Positions 48,231-61,475 of a DNA stretch of 64,000 nt are shown in pieces (the first letter of the stretch is position 1; every line of letters begins with the position of its first letter). The position numbers and the translations under genes were made by a program. The notes beneath the pieces were generated by a model. The model did no database searches. It worked only from the letters and a program-made list of their open reading frames with translations, and had not been told where the DNA came from. Origin of the DNA: Brugia malayi (taxonomy: Eukaryota > Nematoda > Chromadorea > Rhabditida > Onchocercidae); the NCBI RefSeq assembly GCF_000002995.4, contig NW_025062292.1, forward strand, positions 16,401 to 80,400, in the 5' to 3' direction.

Positions 48231-48413
48231 TCAGATAACTAAATAATCATATCGAAATTTCAAAGAAGAAAACATGTAAAAACAGAATTTAAAAGAAGAA
48301 ACCGGAATTGACTGTTGTGACTGTTGTGATGTGACATAACTTCCAGCATCCGGTAAATTCGACAAGCGAATAATCTCATAAATAATATAACCAATGATTA
48401 GCAATTGAAGCAT
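48231..48413 (-). CDS. short ORF with N-terminal hydrophobic helix, doubtful
   Basis: It reads MLQLLIIGYIIYEIIRLSNL followed by a Ser/Gln-rich tail (SQQSQQSIPVSS). It could be a signal-anchor exon. No neighbouring exon was found. Confidence 0.28.
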   Translation of the reverse strand: MLQLLIIGYIIYEIIRLSNLPDAGSYVTSQQSQQSIPVSSFKFCFYMFSSLKFRYDYLVI

Positions 48414-49867
48414 ATTTTGGTATAATCAATCAAAGCAAAAAAAAAAAGGAAAAAAGAACTGATCACTGATAGCTGATGGAAAATAATGAATACATGAATG
48501 AATAAAATCCATACTATAATATTTAAATATTTTTTCAAATATTATCATAATGCATGTGCAAATTGTTTTTTATCGTTTATGATTGGTTAGCACTTTTTTA
48601 AGAAAAAATCGAGAATTAAAAAATAAAATGAAATGAGAAAAAAACTTAGATACATTTACGAAATTTACATACGTAAATTTACGTTCTTTTCTTTTTTTTA
48701 TATTTGCCAAATCCAATTTAATCTGAAAATAATAAATGATATAAATCTCAAAACAATCAAGTTCATTTAGTATACACAAATTTTTGCTTATTAATACTCT
48801 CATCCCTCAGCAACTTGGCAGTTAGACTAATTTTTTATTTATAAATGCCAAAATGAACATTTTAAATTATAAATTGATGAAAACATTCAAAAAGTTTTAA
48901 CATTTCTTAGTTTTAACACTGAAAGTTTATTAATTTTTATTTTCAATCACATTGCATTTCATGTTTTGATTAGGTATTTTAATAAAATATCATATATGCC
49001 AATAATGTAAAACGAATACTTCCTTCTTCTCCCTTTTTTAATAAAATTTCTTAAGAAGATTTTTTTAATTACTTTCATAAAATTAAAGAAGTTTGACTCA
49101 ATTTTTAAATTAATAATTAGATGATTGATAATTAGCGCACAATAAATTAATGAACAAGCCGATGGGACAACATGTTCAGTTGCCAGAAGCACAAGAATCA
49201 ATGAAGATTTCCTGCAGATAACACCTGACGAAAGTAATACTTATTTGTATCTGGTAGCAATATTAAAGAAAAGTAAAAATAAGAAAAATAATTGAGACAA
49301 AACTTTTGTAAAATATTCTTCTATTTAAGGAATATTTGTGTATTTCACTCGAAGTCTTTGCTTCTCTTTGGCATTATTAATGAACCAACTAACATTGCTG
49401 GCCTTCATTTGATGAGTAATAATGATAATTTCAAATCGTTTTAAACATCATTTCAGTATTCATTAAGGTAGACGATAAAACCCTTTCTAGTTTTCTATCC
49501 ATAGTGAAAAATAGCTCAGTGATTTTTGTTTAATAACGATCGAGTGAATCAAGTTATATGAGAACACAACTATGAATTATTTTTAGCAGTTAGATGATGT
49601 GTCTGAATTTATATATCATCCATCCTTTAGGATTTTCTTAAAATTTTACCATTTTAGTATATTTGCTACCAGTTTTGCCTGTTTTCATCTACATCTGCTT
49701 TCTTTTTTAAAATCTTATTTAGTAAATCAAGATGCATTAAAAAATAATTAATTGAAAGAATATAACTATGTTAGTAGAAATTTCCTGTTAGAAAAGTATA
49801 CAACTATTCATTTTTTTTTTCAATAGCTATCATTCAATAGATATGTTCAATTAGAACTGGTTATATG

Positions 49868-49913
49868 AATATATATATATATATATAAAGAAATTGGGAG
49901 CCAGATAAGTAAC

Positions 49914-49945
<32 letters not shown>

Positions 49946-49950
49946 ATATT
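49868..49950. repeat. (TA)n microsatellites
   Basis: Two runs of alternating T and A (about 49868-49887 and 49916-49938), separated by a unique spacer. Confidence 0.9.
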
Positions 49951-50690
49951 GTATTAATAAATGAAATGATGATCTTCCATTCTATGATAATCTATCGGAT
50001 AAAAATCTTTTGATCCAATATTATTGTGATAGTAAAAAATTCTACAAAAATTACTAAAATCTTTTGATATCATTTATCTTGTTTTCGATTCGTATATCCG
50101 TGCAATTTTTTTTTAAGAATATGGTTTCGAAATGATCGAAAGTATGCTCAAATGATCCAAATGATTTTACAATAACTGCTCGATATCTTGACATTTCCTG
50201 CAATTTTCAACTCAATTAAAATAAGTAAATTCCGGAATAGCAAGTGAACAATTGTTGAATTCAGAAAGGAATTTATTATTTTCATCGAGTTAGTGGGGAT
50301 GACAAATGAATAATGATTAGAAACGTAGAATTTTGAATTAATTAAAAACAAAGTTTTTTTTGTTTTCAAAAATTTGTTAATATTAAAAGTTTGTTGAATA
50401 TCAATTTGTTATCGAAAAATATGTGATACAACTGTGACTAATTTTATTGAGAAATCCACGATACAGCTGTAAGCCTCTTCAATAAAGCTTTAAACAGTAT
50501 TTGCATAAATGATTCATTTTTCACCTTTAAAAACAGAATTTAAAATCCCACGTATTGTGAAAATTGGAGTTCAGTTCGAATATAACTTTCTTACGCTCAA
50601 ACACCTTTCTTGTTTGTTATTGTAGTTGGTGTGGACGAATGCATTGAATGATAGGTCTGTTGTAACGATTTTACTTGCTAACGCCCCAAT

Positions 50691-51291
50691 TGTATAGATA
50701 TTAATCTAAAGCAACAATATTGATAATTTCGTAGAATGTATCTACGAATAAGATGAAAATGTATAGATGGATAAACTGATGAACTGAATTTGTGGACTGA
50801 ATTTGGGGAAATGGACTGAATTTGTGAGCGAATTGTAACTTATTAGTAAGGAAAAGCTGATAAAAAAAACTGATTAAGACAAAGGATATAAATGCTTATA
50901 TATAGTGAGTGTCAAATGATCTATGCTCTTTATATAGTAAGGGATGGGTTTCAATATTTTAGTTTCCCAAAGGATGGCTATTAGCTTAGAAGACCTTAAC
51001 AATATTTCGACATTGCAAGTACATTTCATTCGAAACAAAGGAGCAACATATTAAACAATGCACATACCCTTTATTATCAGATGAAAATGTCTGGGCAAGC
51101 AGATAAACTCAAATACTATGGGAAGATGAGTGTTGGAATAATGATTGCTTATATAATGTATAATTGAAACAGTTTTACATTTCTAATGTTTAATTAAAAT
51201 GAATTTTAGTATTATGGATCAATACAATTTTATTTGATATAATTTGTAAATTATGTGGAGGTTCGCGAGATTATTTTTGAATTTCGCTACA
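50691..51291 (-). repeat. LTR-like repeat, second family
   Basis: Read on the minus strand it starts TGTAGCGAAATTC and ends TATACA, about 600 bp. It has a TATATAAAG-type box near 50935, suggesting a promoter. It is followed on the minus strand by TTGGGGCGTTAGCAAG, a possible primer-binding site. Its first 190 bp recur at 52241-52426. No target duplication is seen. Confidence 0.55.
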
Positions 51292-51663
51292 AAAATCTTC
51301 AACAACTCCCTTTTTCCAGCAAAACAAGAAAATAAGATACCTGTCGTGGAATGTATTAACTGCCAGATATTTTATTTTAAGTCAAACCTGGGTAATTAAA
51401 CCAACAAATCAAATTATAACAACGCGTAACGAAAGATATAATATAATTATAAAACATTAAAATGATATCAAAAATCACTCCAAAATGTAGAATGAATAAC
51501 TGTAATGGAGGGTGGTTGGTTTATATGCAGAACTGAATTTAACTGATTTAACATTCAACTGGTGTGAAACAAAGATTGCTAATAAAGGGCTTTGCTAACA
51601 AAGGGTTTTTGTTGTGTGAGAAAAAGGCTTGAATGATCTAGATATAGATTAGTTACAAATGCG

Positions 51664-51705
51664 AAATTATTGGACATTGTATTATCAGACAATGTCCAAT
51701 AATTT
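51664..51705. repeat. perfect inverted repeat, 17-bp arms
   Basis: Arms AAATTATTGGACATTGT (51664-51680) and its complement (51689-51705) around an 8-base loop. It lies between the two LTR-like copies. Confidence 0.9.
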
Positions 51706-52123
51706 CTGTCAAAAGTTCTAGAATTTGAGTGCGATTTAAATGTATCGTTTTTTACGACAATACCTGAACATTTAAGAACTTATCTTTACTGAATAAATGG
51801 ACAAAAAACTGCTTTCAATTATTAAACACATCAAAGAGAATATGAAAACGGACATGGGTGTGATTATCTCAATCACATTCAAAACATCCCACAAACAGTG
51901 GGACCATTTTTCCTAAATCATTTGAACAGAGACAGTTAATCTTTGAAACATATGAGCTCTTTTTCCAATACTCTGGGATAAAACTTTCGTCAAATGGCGC
52001 ACTTCATTTGCGTGTAATCACAGTGCCAAATCACACTAGCTACCACAAATAGCCTAAATTAACCGATTATATTAATGACCTGGGCGGAATACACCGGTCA
52101 TACAGATCCAATTTTATTAATCC

Positions 52124-52426
52124 TTTTATTTATATATGAATGAAAAGTGGGATTATTCGCGAGATTATTTTTGAATTTCAGATAAACTCAAATACTATGG
52201 GAAGATGAGTGTTGGAACAATGATTGCTTACATAATTTTCAGATAAACTCAAATACTATGGGAAGATGAGTGTTGGAATAATGATTGCTTACATAATAAT
52301 TGAAACAGTTTTACATTTCTAATGTTTAATTAAAATGAATTTTAGTATTATGAATCAATACAATTTTATTTGATATAATTTGTAAATTATGTGGAGGTTC
52401 GCGAGATTGTTTCGAGTTTCGCGACA
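52124..52426 (-). repeat. rearranged partial copy of the second LTR family
   Basis: On the minus strand it begins TGTCGCGAAACTCG at 52426, matches the start of the 50691-51291 repeat down to 52241, then duplicates about 61 bp (two copies of AGATAAACTCAAATACTATG), and then abuts another copy of the repeat terminus (52155-52179). At 52124-52150 it meets a 27-bp motif also found at 54497. Confidence 0.7.
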
Positions 52427-53527
52427 GGTCTACCAGGAAACAAATGGTTAGATGAGGTAATAGAAATTGAAAGTTAAGCTTTCTTTGGAAATGGAGTACT
52501 ATTCATTAATGAATTGTAATCGAATCGTTACTGATCAGTAATTTTTTAATAATTTTCCAATATATTGGATGAAGGTTGAAGTTTCCGTTTATGTAGAATA
52601 CGGCTATCATAATATCACTACCTACTGAATTCAAGTAACTCTTTTACAATATTGTTTTGTTGAAAAGTCACTGCTGTATTACATTATATTAAATATTATA
52701 AATGCTGTTGTACTTTTGACATATTTTTGATGATTTTAAAAAAGTGTCGGTTTTTTTTCTAAATGAATTTTTTTGTAAAGTTTGATCGTTTAGAAATCTT
52801 TTTAAGATTCATTTGTAAGCGACAGTGTAATTTTGTCAAATTTAAAAAAGCTAGATTGCTTTGATGTCTTCTTTAATTTGTTTCTTTTAATTTAATGTTT
52901 TGTAGATGTATGTGCACTTTTTCGAATGGCTTGGTAAAATTCCTGCTAACACTCTGACCAAAGACTCAATTCTTTAAAATATTTGCGCCTTTATACATCT
53001 GCGATTGTCATTTTTTCATTTATTTGTGAAGTTTATTCTTCCTATTCGATTCAGACGGTTTTGTTTTTTTAAGCCATTTCTTGTCTAGTTGTAAGATAAA
53101 AATTTTTAAATCATTATAATTTGTTTCTTATGCTTTATGAAGAGTCCAAAGATTTCAACTATCAAGCTAAAGTTTTGTATTGCTATTTCTAGAACAGCTT
53201 GTTAGTAAGAGAACTAGAAAAGTACTCTGGAGTAAAATTCAATGACAGCAAAGCTACATATTCCTTGTTCAATGTTTTACTAATTAATCTGTAATAGTTA
53301 TTAAAAAAATTCCTGAAAAAAATTTCTGGGAATTTTTCATTTATTACTGTTAGTTACTAATCTTAGGGTATGATATTTAAGATGGTGGGTTGATTGTTTT
53401 AAAATAAAATATAACTTTTCTTTACATTTATTGTATTTTTTATCGTTAAGTGGAACGGTTTAGTGTAGCTTCGTTCTTTTATCTTATCAGGCAGTTGCAA
53501 TAGGAATAATATATATTGGGAAAAAAA

Positions 53528-54497
53528 ATGTCTACGTCAACTGTTCGGATATTCGAGGAACGAATGGATCCCGATTTGCGCAATCGAAAAATACTTCATG
53601 GTTATATGCCATTAGCAGATGCGAAAACAGTACTCACAAAGGAGGGTGATTACTTACTTCGACTAATGGGTTATAAAGGTAAAATTGTTTTTCACTGTTG
53701 CTCAAAACTTTGCTGGTAGTTTCATTAAAATCGGAGATTTATTAACGTTTTAATTATTAGTAAAGATAATTTCAATTCCGAACTTAAAGCTATCCTCAAA
53801 CTTTGAAAACTTTAAATGATGCAATGAAATTCAAGCAATGGAAAAGAATAATTTAGGTCAGCTCGTTTGTGTCCTCTCTGTTTACCACAATGGTGAAGTA
53901 ATAACAGTATGTATTAATCGCATGAATAAATTGTATTTCTTCAATGATGACTATAAGGTTCGTTTTGTGAGCCTATTTCTTTTTTTTGGAAAATGATAAT
54001 TATTAAAGCTGAAATTTTAATTTGCGTTTTGGAAATAAATTTGATGATAGATACTAAAGAACCTTTTACCTCTAATTAAATACAAGTAGTGATTATGTAC
54101 CTGTCACAGGTCCGATATAATAGTTATTCAGGATCATAGTATAGGTTCACTACTACACTGGCATCAAAATACGAAGACGCCCGTGACACCGAAACAAATT
54201 GTTTTGAAGAATCCGATTTTTCTTGCATCTTGGAATTTGATGCCATCTTGTATTGTACGGTTGCTCAGAGATATTTCTGAATGTTACCGGATGAGAGTTA
54301 GTTCTTCATAAAATTTCTTTACTAGTCGTTATACTAATCTGAACAAATGCACTTGTTTTTTCTCATTCTTTTTCTTTCAGACTTATGAAGTGCTTGTTTG
54401 TGTTGAAAAAGAAAAAATTCAAGCTGCAGCCATGCTGCTTACAAGTAAGCAGTTAGTAATAGAAAGTAGGAAGCAATTCTTGGCTGAAGCTCGCATT
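53528..54497 (+). pseudogene. truncated 5' end of an SH2-tyrosine-kinase-like gene
   Basis: Exon 1 53528-53678 (MSTSTVRIFEERMDPDLRNR; then the SH2 start LHGYMPLADAK, GDYLLRL with the FLVR-type Arg). Exon 2 53857-53957 (LYFFNDDYK). Exon 3 54132-54296 (SIGSLLHWHQNTKTPVTPKQ). Exon 4 from 54381 (TYEVLVCVEKEKIQAAAML) breaks at 54497 inside the kinase N-lobe, where an unrelated repeat follows. Phases match throughout. The SH2 domain would bind phosphotyrosine. Exons 3 and 4 match, on the opposite strand, those of the gene at 61.5-64 kb. It supplies the likely 5' exons of that gene, which lie outside the window. Confidence 0.85.
53994..54497 (+). repeat. inverted duplication, left arm
   Basis: 504 bp that match the complement of 63497-64000, including intron sequence, with no difference seen where compared. 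The right arm reaches the window edge, so the true length is unknown on one side. It ends at 54497 inside a kinase exon. Confidence 0.92.
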
Positions 54498-54523
54498 TTT
54501 ATTTATATATGAATGAAAAGTGG

Positions 54524-57500
54524 TCATAAGGGCTGACCTAGAGTGGCAGTTGGCAGTGGTAGTTGAACCAAACCACAGAAAGTAAGGAACATTAGGTGAT
54601 GTTGTATCTTCCTGTGCTCTTTCCTAAATTTTCTGACTCTGCAGTCCATTTGTAAACACGTATTTGGCTTCGTCGTTCTTTTAGTGACGTCTCATCAAAA
54701 GTTAATTTTCTGAAATAATTACATAAGTTCTCTTAAAAGAAACTACTATTTCAATGATTTAAAGTATCAGTTTCAAATAACTTAAAATTCTCTTTTTTTA
54801 GGATATATCTGCAATTATTAGCCTGCTTTCTGAAATTTAAAAAATAAATAGCTAACTGATAACGTAAACTAACATTCATCCATTTTTCTCGTCTAACAAG
54901 TAATGCTAAATTAAGTTACTTTGATGTAGTTCCTGTTCTTCGATATCCACTGTGTATATGAAATCGGTCGCAATGGGAATGATAGGCAGAATTTAAATAC
55001 AATAGCGGTCTGGAAAAGATAGCCAAAAAAAATACATAACGAAATTAAAATTTTAAACGTAACGAAATTAAAATACATAACGAAATTAAAATTTTAAACG
55101 TTTTTTACTAAGCAAGAAGAGAAATTCTAAGTTTAGAGAGAGAAAGAGAGAAAGGAATTTTGAAACATAAAATATAATAAGTTCGAAGATGTATGCTTTC
55201 ATGGAAAATTAACTACAATTTACTCAAATGCAGAAAGGTAATTGCTACAACAAACTAAATTTTCGTTAGCAAATGACTGCAGCTATTATTAATGATTTTA
55301 AATTAACATATTAAAATGTAAAGCTTAGAGTTTACTTTAAAAATAAATTATAGAGTTATGAAAGAACAAAAATCCAAAATTGAAACTAACCCACTCGGAA
55401 TTTTTTTGTTGTGTATATCTGTAGCTATTTCTTCACAATCACACAATACCCATAAATGAAGCTGCTGGTTCAATACCTATTCGACATCGAATTATCGTAT
55501 GATAGAAAATAATAATTGATGTGGCCCGAGTAATGATGGATCTTTTGCACATAAATTAATCAATTTCTTCGAAGTTTTAACTGATTTTCGGAACTTTGAA
55601 TGTTCAACCATCATTACATCTCAAACAATTCTGTTTTAAGAAAAACTATTTTCAAAGTATCATAAGCAATCGAACAGAATAGCCAAAAACATTAGTTATA
55701 CAAAATTTCCAATATTTTTTACTTTAAGAAAGCAGGTTAAAATTAAAGATCTGCGGTTTTCCATTAATCTATAAAACTTCAAGATAATCAATAATTCCTA
55801 TTCAGTACTACCGTTAGAAAATGCAATTGCTATTATGGTTTTCTGAATGAAAGACATATGGCATAAGATATTTAATAATCCTATTATTTAATAAATTTAC
55901 TCCTTCTGAATAACCTCGGTGCAAAATAAAATGTAATAGTGATATTTTGAAAAATCAAACAAATTGTTATGGAATGTAAAAGGATTTCATGGAAGAAGTT
56001 TGAGGAAGTTGCACACATTTTGGAATACAATTCATGATTTCAAAAATGTCAATTGATAAAGAAAATAAAGTAAGTGGTTCATCTACTTACTTTATTTTAC
56101 ATATATAGATATAACTTTCTTGTAAATTTTATTGCATTCTGCTATTTATTTCACTTTTATGAGACGCTTTCTTGTCATATTCCGTAAATATACAATTTAA
56201 TTTTTCATGTATGAAAATTTGAAATGTGATGAATATTTATGCTGCTTATTTTTTTGTTACATCGATGATCTCAGAAAATTTTTAATATCTTTTTTACAAG
56301 GTATGATCGAAATGTAGCATTAATATTAAGTTAATTATTATCCATTTTTGGATAATAATTAAGATGCATACAGTTCATTTATTATTTCATTTTTCACTTT
56401 ACCTTTTTACTGTTTTTTTGATTAAAAAAAAAGAAAAAAATGACCAATAATAATGCTCTCTCTTAAGTTTTGAAGGATCTCACTTTTTTTTATTATAGAA
56501 TTTTGTAATTTAATAGAATGATAATTCAGCCGTAACATAGCTCTCCGTGCTGTCAGAAAGTTGAAGTAAATGTCTTAACTCTATAATTATTCCACTTTAT
56601 GACATCGAAAATTTTCGGTAAGCTTGCACGATCACAGTTGAGACGATGATGATTCGATTGTCACTCCTCGAAATAAAATTTTGTCGCTTGCAAACTGGTC
56701 CACTATACAGTAAATTTTGATCCATTGATTTACATGTTAATATACTTTTAAAATTTACATATACACTGATTTACATATATTTATGCTATTTTCTCTTTGT
56801 ACAATATTTCATTCGATTTTTGATATCTTATAATTAGAGAAAAACTTGCTCTGAGAATGCTTTCTGCACTGTATGTCAAAAGCTTGTTCATTCTTGATTT
56901 CTATTACTAATTGTTTTTATTTTTATTTAGATTTCTAATGACAAATCTTTTTTCAGTTGTTTTTTGATTGCACATTAGAACAGTGGTGTGATTACTCCCA
57001 ACTAAATTGATTTTGATTTTAAAATTTAATTTATTTTAAAATTTGATTGGAATTTCACAAGAATATATTTTTGTGTTTTATGATGAATTCTGATGATTTT
57101 CACTAATCTGTTCCCGGTTCCATTTCGCAATTTTTCCGTTTTTTCTTAACTCCTTGTGTCCTTTAATTTTATTTGCTCTCAAATCTGTAATTTTTGACTA
57201 TCTGTACCGTCACATTCACTTATTACTGGGCTCTGGGTTCATTTCTCGAATTCCCTCCTTCTCGACTATTTCATCTGTTGTAATTCACTATATGTACAAT
57301 TGACGTCGTTTCTCGCGCATTGCTCTTTCGATATAAATAGAGTAAAATAAAGTAGATCATATTTCATCATATTTTACATAAGGAAAATGCTAGGTGTAAA
57401 GTGAAATAGCTCATTGGGGAATGATATATATGAGTAATAAGTGTTACTGAGAATGAATTACGATCATATGGTGAAGCTGTTAACAATTTGCATTTGCCTT

Positions 57501-58440
57501 AAAGTAGCAAAGGGTAACAGGACATATACGTGACTTAAACTGATAACCTGTTGCTCTTTTTCGCTAGTCACTGATAATTTGATAATCCAAGAAATCAATT
57601 ACACTATTAAACAGAAAGATGTAGAACAAATTATAGGCCTAATTTGCACTCAATGCGAACAAATCTTCAAGTGCACATTCGGTGCATCTGAGAATCTCCT
57701 AGAGATGAGTCAACTTATCGTTGATTAATGAGAGAATATGTTAAGAAGCAAACAAGGAAGAGTAAACTGGCAGAAGTTCTTAAGAGTCATAAAGGTGACA
57801 TCAATAAGGTTGACATATTTGGAGAATAAGCTGAAGCTACAGCAGTAAATGCTCTGTTTATTAGAATCTAGAAAGTTAGCATACTCACAGCGATATAACT
57901 ATTATGTGACCTCTCCGCACACAAAAATAATAGCAGAGCGACCCCTAGAGCCAGCTAAGTCATCGTTTGAAGTAAATATTTTTAATAGTTAAAAGGATTC
58001 TCAAGTCAGCATCGCTCAGGATCTCTTTTACCTATTGTTATTTGTAAAACATGAACTATTATCACCATTATCACTCACAATCATAATCCTTGGAAGTATT
58101 AGAAGACAACGGCTTGAGATTCATATCTGGCGTTGTCTATGATGTCCCATACATGGCAGTGAAGGTCAAAGGATCAGATCATTGTACCTCTTTTCCAGTC
58201 GCGTCGACAGGTAGAGGGTCAGTTAGTAGAAGTTATGCTCAGATGCATCATTTATTGCTGTTGCTGTCTGAGTCTGCGACGTTGTTAAGGCGAACCTTTG
58301 ATAGGCCCGGCAAATCCTGGCCCTTCTCCCGCACCCACAGAAAGATGGCTGTACAACTTAGATGACTGGATGGAATGATGAACGACTGAGTGGTAGGTAA
58401 GAAGTTCCCAATCTTATTTGTATTTGTGGCAATTGAAATG
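54524..58440. other. long intergenic stretch
   Basis: I see no supported gene. A short tandem duplication (TAACGAAATTAAAATTTTAAA) lies near 55038-55100. Base composition becomes more GC-rich after about 58090, ahead of the ubiquitin gene; several overlapping ORFs at 58090-58790 on both strands look like by-products of that shift. Confidence 0.45.
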
Positions 58441-58463
58441 ACGGTTCGGCTATGTATCGATTG

Positions 58464-58513
58464 ATTATCGATTGGCTCCCATCTGTCATCTGAGACAAGA
58501 GCCAATCGATAAT
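58464..58513. repeat. perfect inverted repeat upstream of polyubiquitin
   Basis: ATTATCGATTGGCTC (58464-58478) and its exact complement (58499-58513), with a 20-base loop. It lies in the GC-richer putative promoter region. Confidence 0.9.
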
Positions 58514-58648
58514 GCACACATTACTACAATCTGAACAGAAAATTTGCAAGTACGGAAGAACGAGAGAAGGAGGGCAGCGAGCTGTACGGTTGACTTTCCA
58601 ACAAATCGATCGATTGTGGAAGAGTGGGGAGGGCTTCGGACGGAATGC

Positions 58649-58655
58649 TATAAAA
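58649..58655 (+). promoter_or_regulatory. TATA box candidate for polyubiquitin
   Basis: TATAAAA in a GC-rich setting (AATGCTATAAAAGCTGG), about 390 bp upstream of the ATG. The CTTTTTGCAG at 59016-59025 just before the ATG implies a 5' UTR intron or spliced-leader trans-splicing. Confidence 0.45.
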
Positions 58656-59015
58656 GCTGGCCGGCCTGCATTGGGAACCATTCATTCGTTGGGTTGGCTG
58701 GCTGGGAATGTCGCTTGTTGGAGTGGAGTGGAGTGGGGGGGACGTCATTAAATGGGTAATTTGGAGGCTTGCGGGTAGTTGGAATGGCAAGTTGTACCCA
58801 CTGGTAACCAGTACGGTTATTAGAAAGACAAAGCTGAGAAAGTTCGAGAGGGTTTGAGAATAGCCGCTCAGATAGGACTTTACTTCAGAGATAACAAATT
58901 ATCTATATATTTGCATGAGAGCTGGTAGCATGTCACAGCTTTCTAGGCAGCATGTTCTATGTAATCGAATACTTTTAGGTTTCTCTCAAAATCCCTACCA
59001 ATAAAATAAACCTAA

Positions 59016-60599
<1,584 letters not shown>

Positions 60600-60868
60600 T
60601 TCATACTTGCTGTAAATTTTTGTTGAACTGGAAAATCAATAACGTCTTCATCAAGCTGACTTTGGAGAGGGATTGCAATTGTGAAATCCGAAAACTTCGA
60701 ATAAGTTGATAAAGTCTTCATCTTTTCAAGGATTAACTTTTCTCACGGGAAGAGTGCTGCTTTTGGAAAAATTGATGTACTGTCCGCTAATTCTAATTAC
60801 TAGTCAAAGCGATCAGATTTCTTTTAGTTTTGGAAATAGACGTGATTTTCCTTTTCCATGGATTTGTG

Positions 60869-60874
60869 AATAAA
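60869..60874 (+). terminator. polyadenylation signal candidate for polyubiquitin
   Basis: AATAAA about 270 bp after the stop codon, in a plain 3' UTR-like stretch. It fits the end of the polyubiquitin transcript, convergent with the minus-strand kinase gene. Confidence 0.55.
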
Positions 60875-61209
60875 CTTTACGATGCTTGTGACTACTTGTG
60901 ATTATTTTGACATGTGACAGTGCTGAATTTCTCTTGATTAAGAAATAGTATTTGATTTTTGTAAGCACTTCTACAAATTATGTAATATGGAATGAAATTT
61001 CTGGGAAATTTCGGTGGTAGGTGGAGGAAGTTATCGCACATCATCAGTGCATAGTTGTAAAACAATGAAATTATTCAGTTATCGAAAACAGAGGGATTGT
61101 AGAAGATTCGTGGTATTTGGTGTCATCCGTGTGAGGATATTACTGTAGTGGAGCTTTCGCTTTCACATGTTCCTTTGTTCATAACAAAACGGTATCCAAG
61201 GAGCTGTCG

Positions 61210-61434
61210 TCATTGTTTTTTGCTTGGAGTTAATGTCAAACTTTCAGGTTTGGTTCTTCCATGCACGTCATTGGATTTTGTTGTTGGTGCACTTGGAATT
61301 ATCGGAAGAGTTCTTGTTCTTTTATCTTTGATTTTATTAAATCTAGCAAAGTGGTTTATTATTGGATAGTCTAGTTCTAGCACATTTTCTGGTGTTTGCC
61401 GACCAAGTACCTTGTTGGTCAAGGACAAGCGCAT
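61210..61434 (-). CDS. possible C-terminal tail exon of the kinase-like gene
   Basis: 74 open codons, basic and Pro/Ser-rich (ELDYPIINHFARFNKIKDKR; PESLTLTPSKKQ, stop). It sits just downstream of the last kinase exon, on the same strand. That exon already has a stop (61478-61476), so this would need an alternative donor at about 61497. It may equally be chance. Confidence 0.35.
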   Translation of the reverse strand: MRLSLTNKVLGRQTPENVLELDYPIINHFARFNKIKDKRTRTLPIIPSAPTTKSNDVHGRTKPESLTLTPSKKQ

Positions 61435-61475
61435 TAGTGATTTGTGTGCAAAAATTTTATGATGCGGTCAGAAGT

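Noticed and set aside
58090..58790. Several overlapping ORFs on both strands upstream of polyubiquitin
   Set aside because: The region is GC-richer, so stops are rare in all frames. None has a recognisable domain or splice context.
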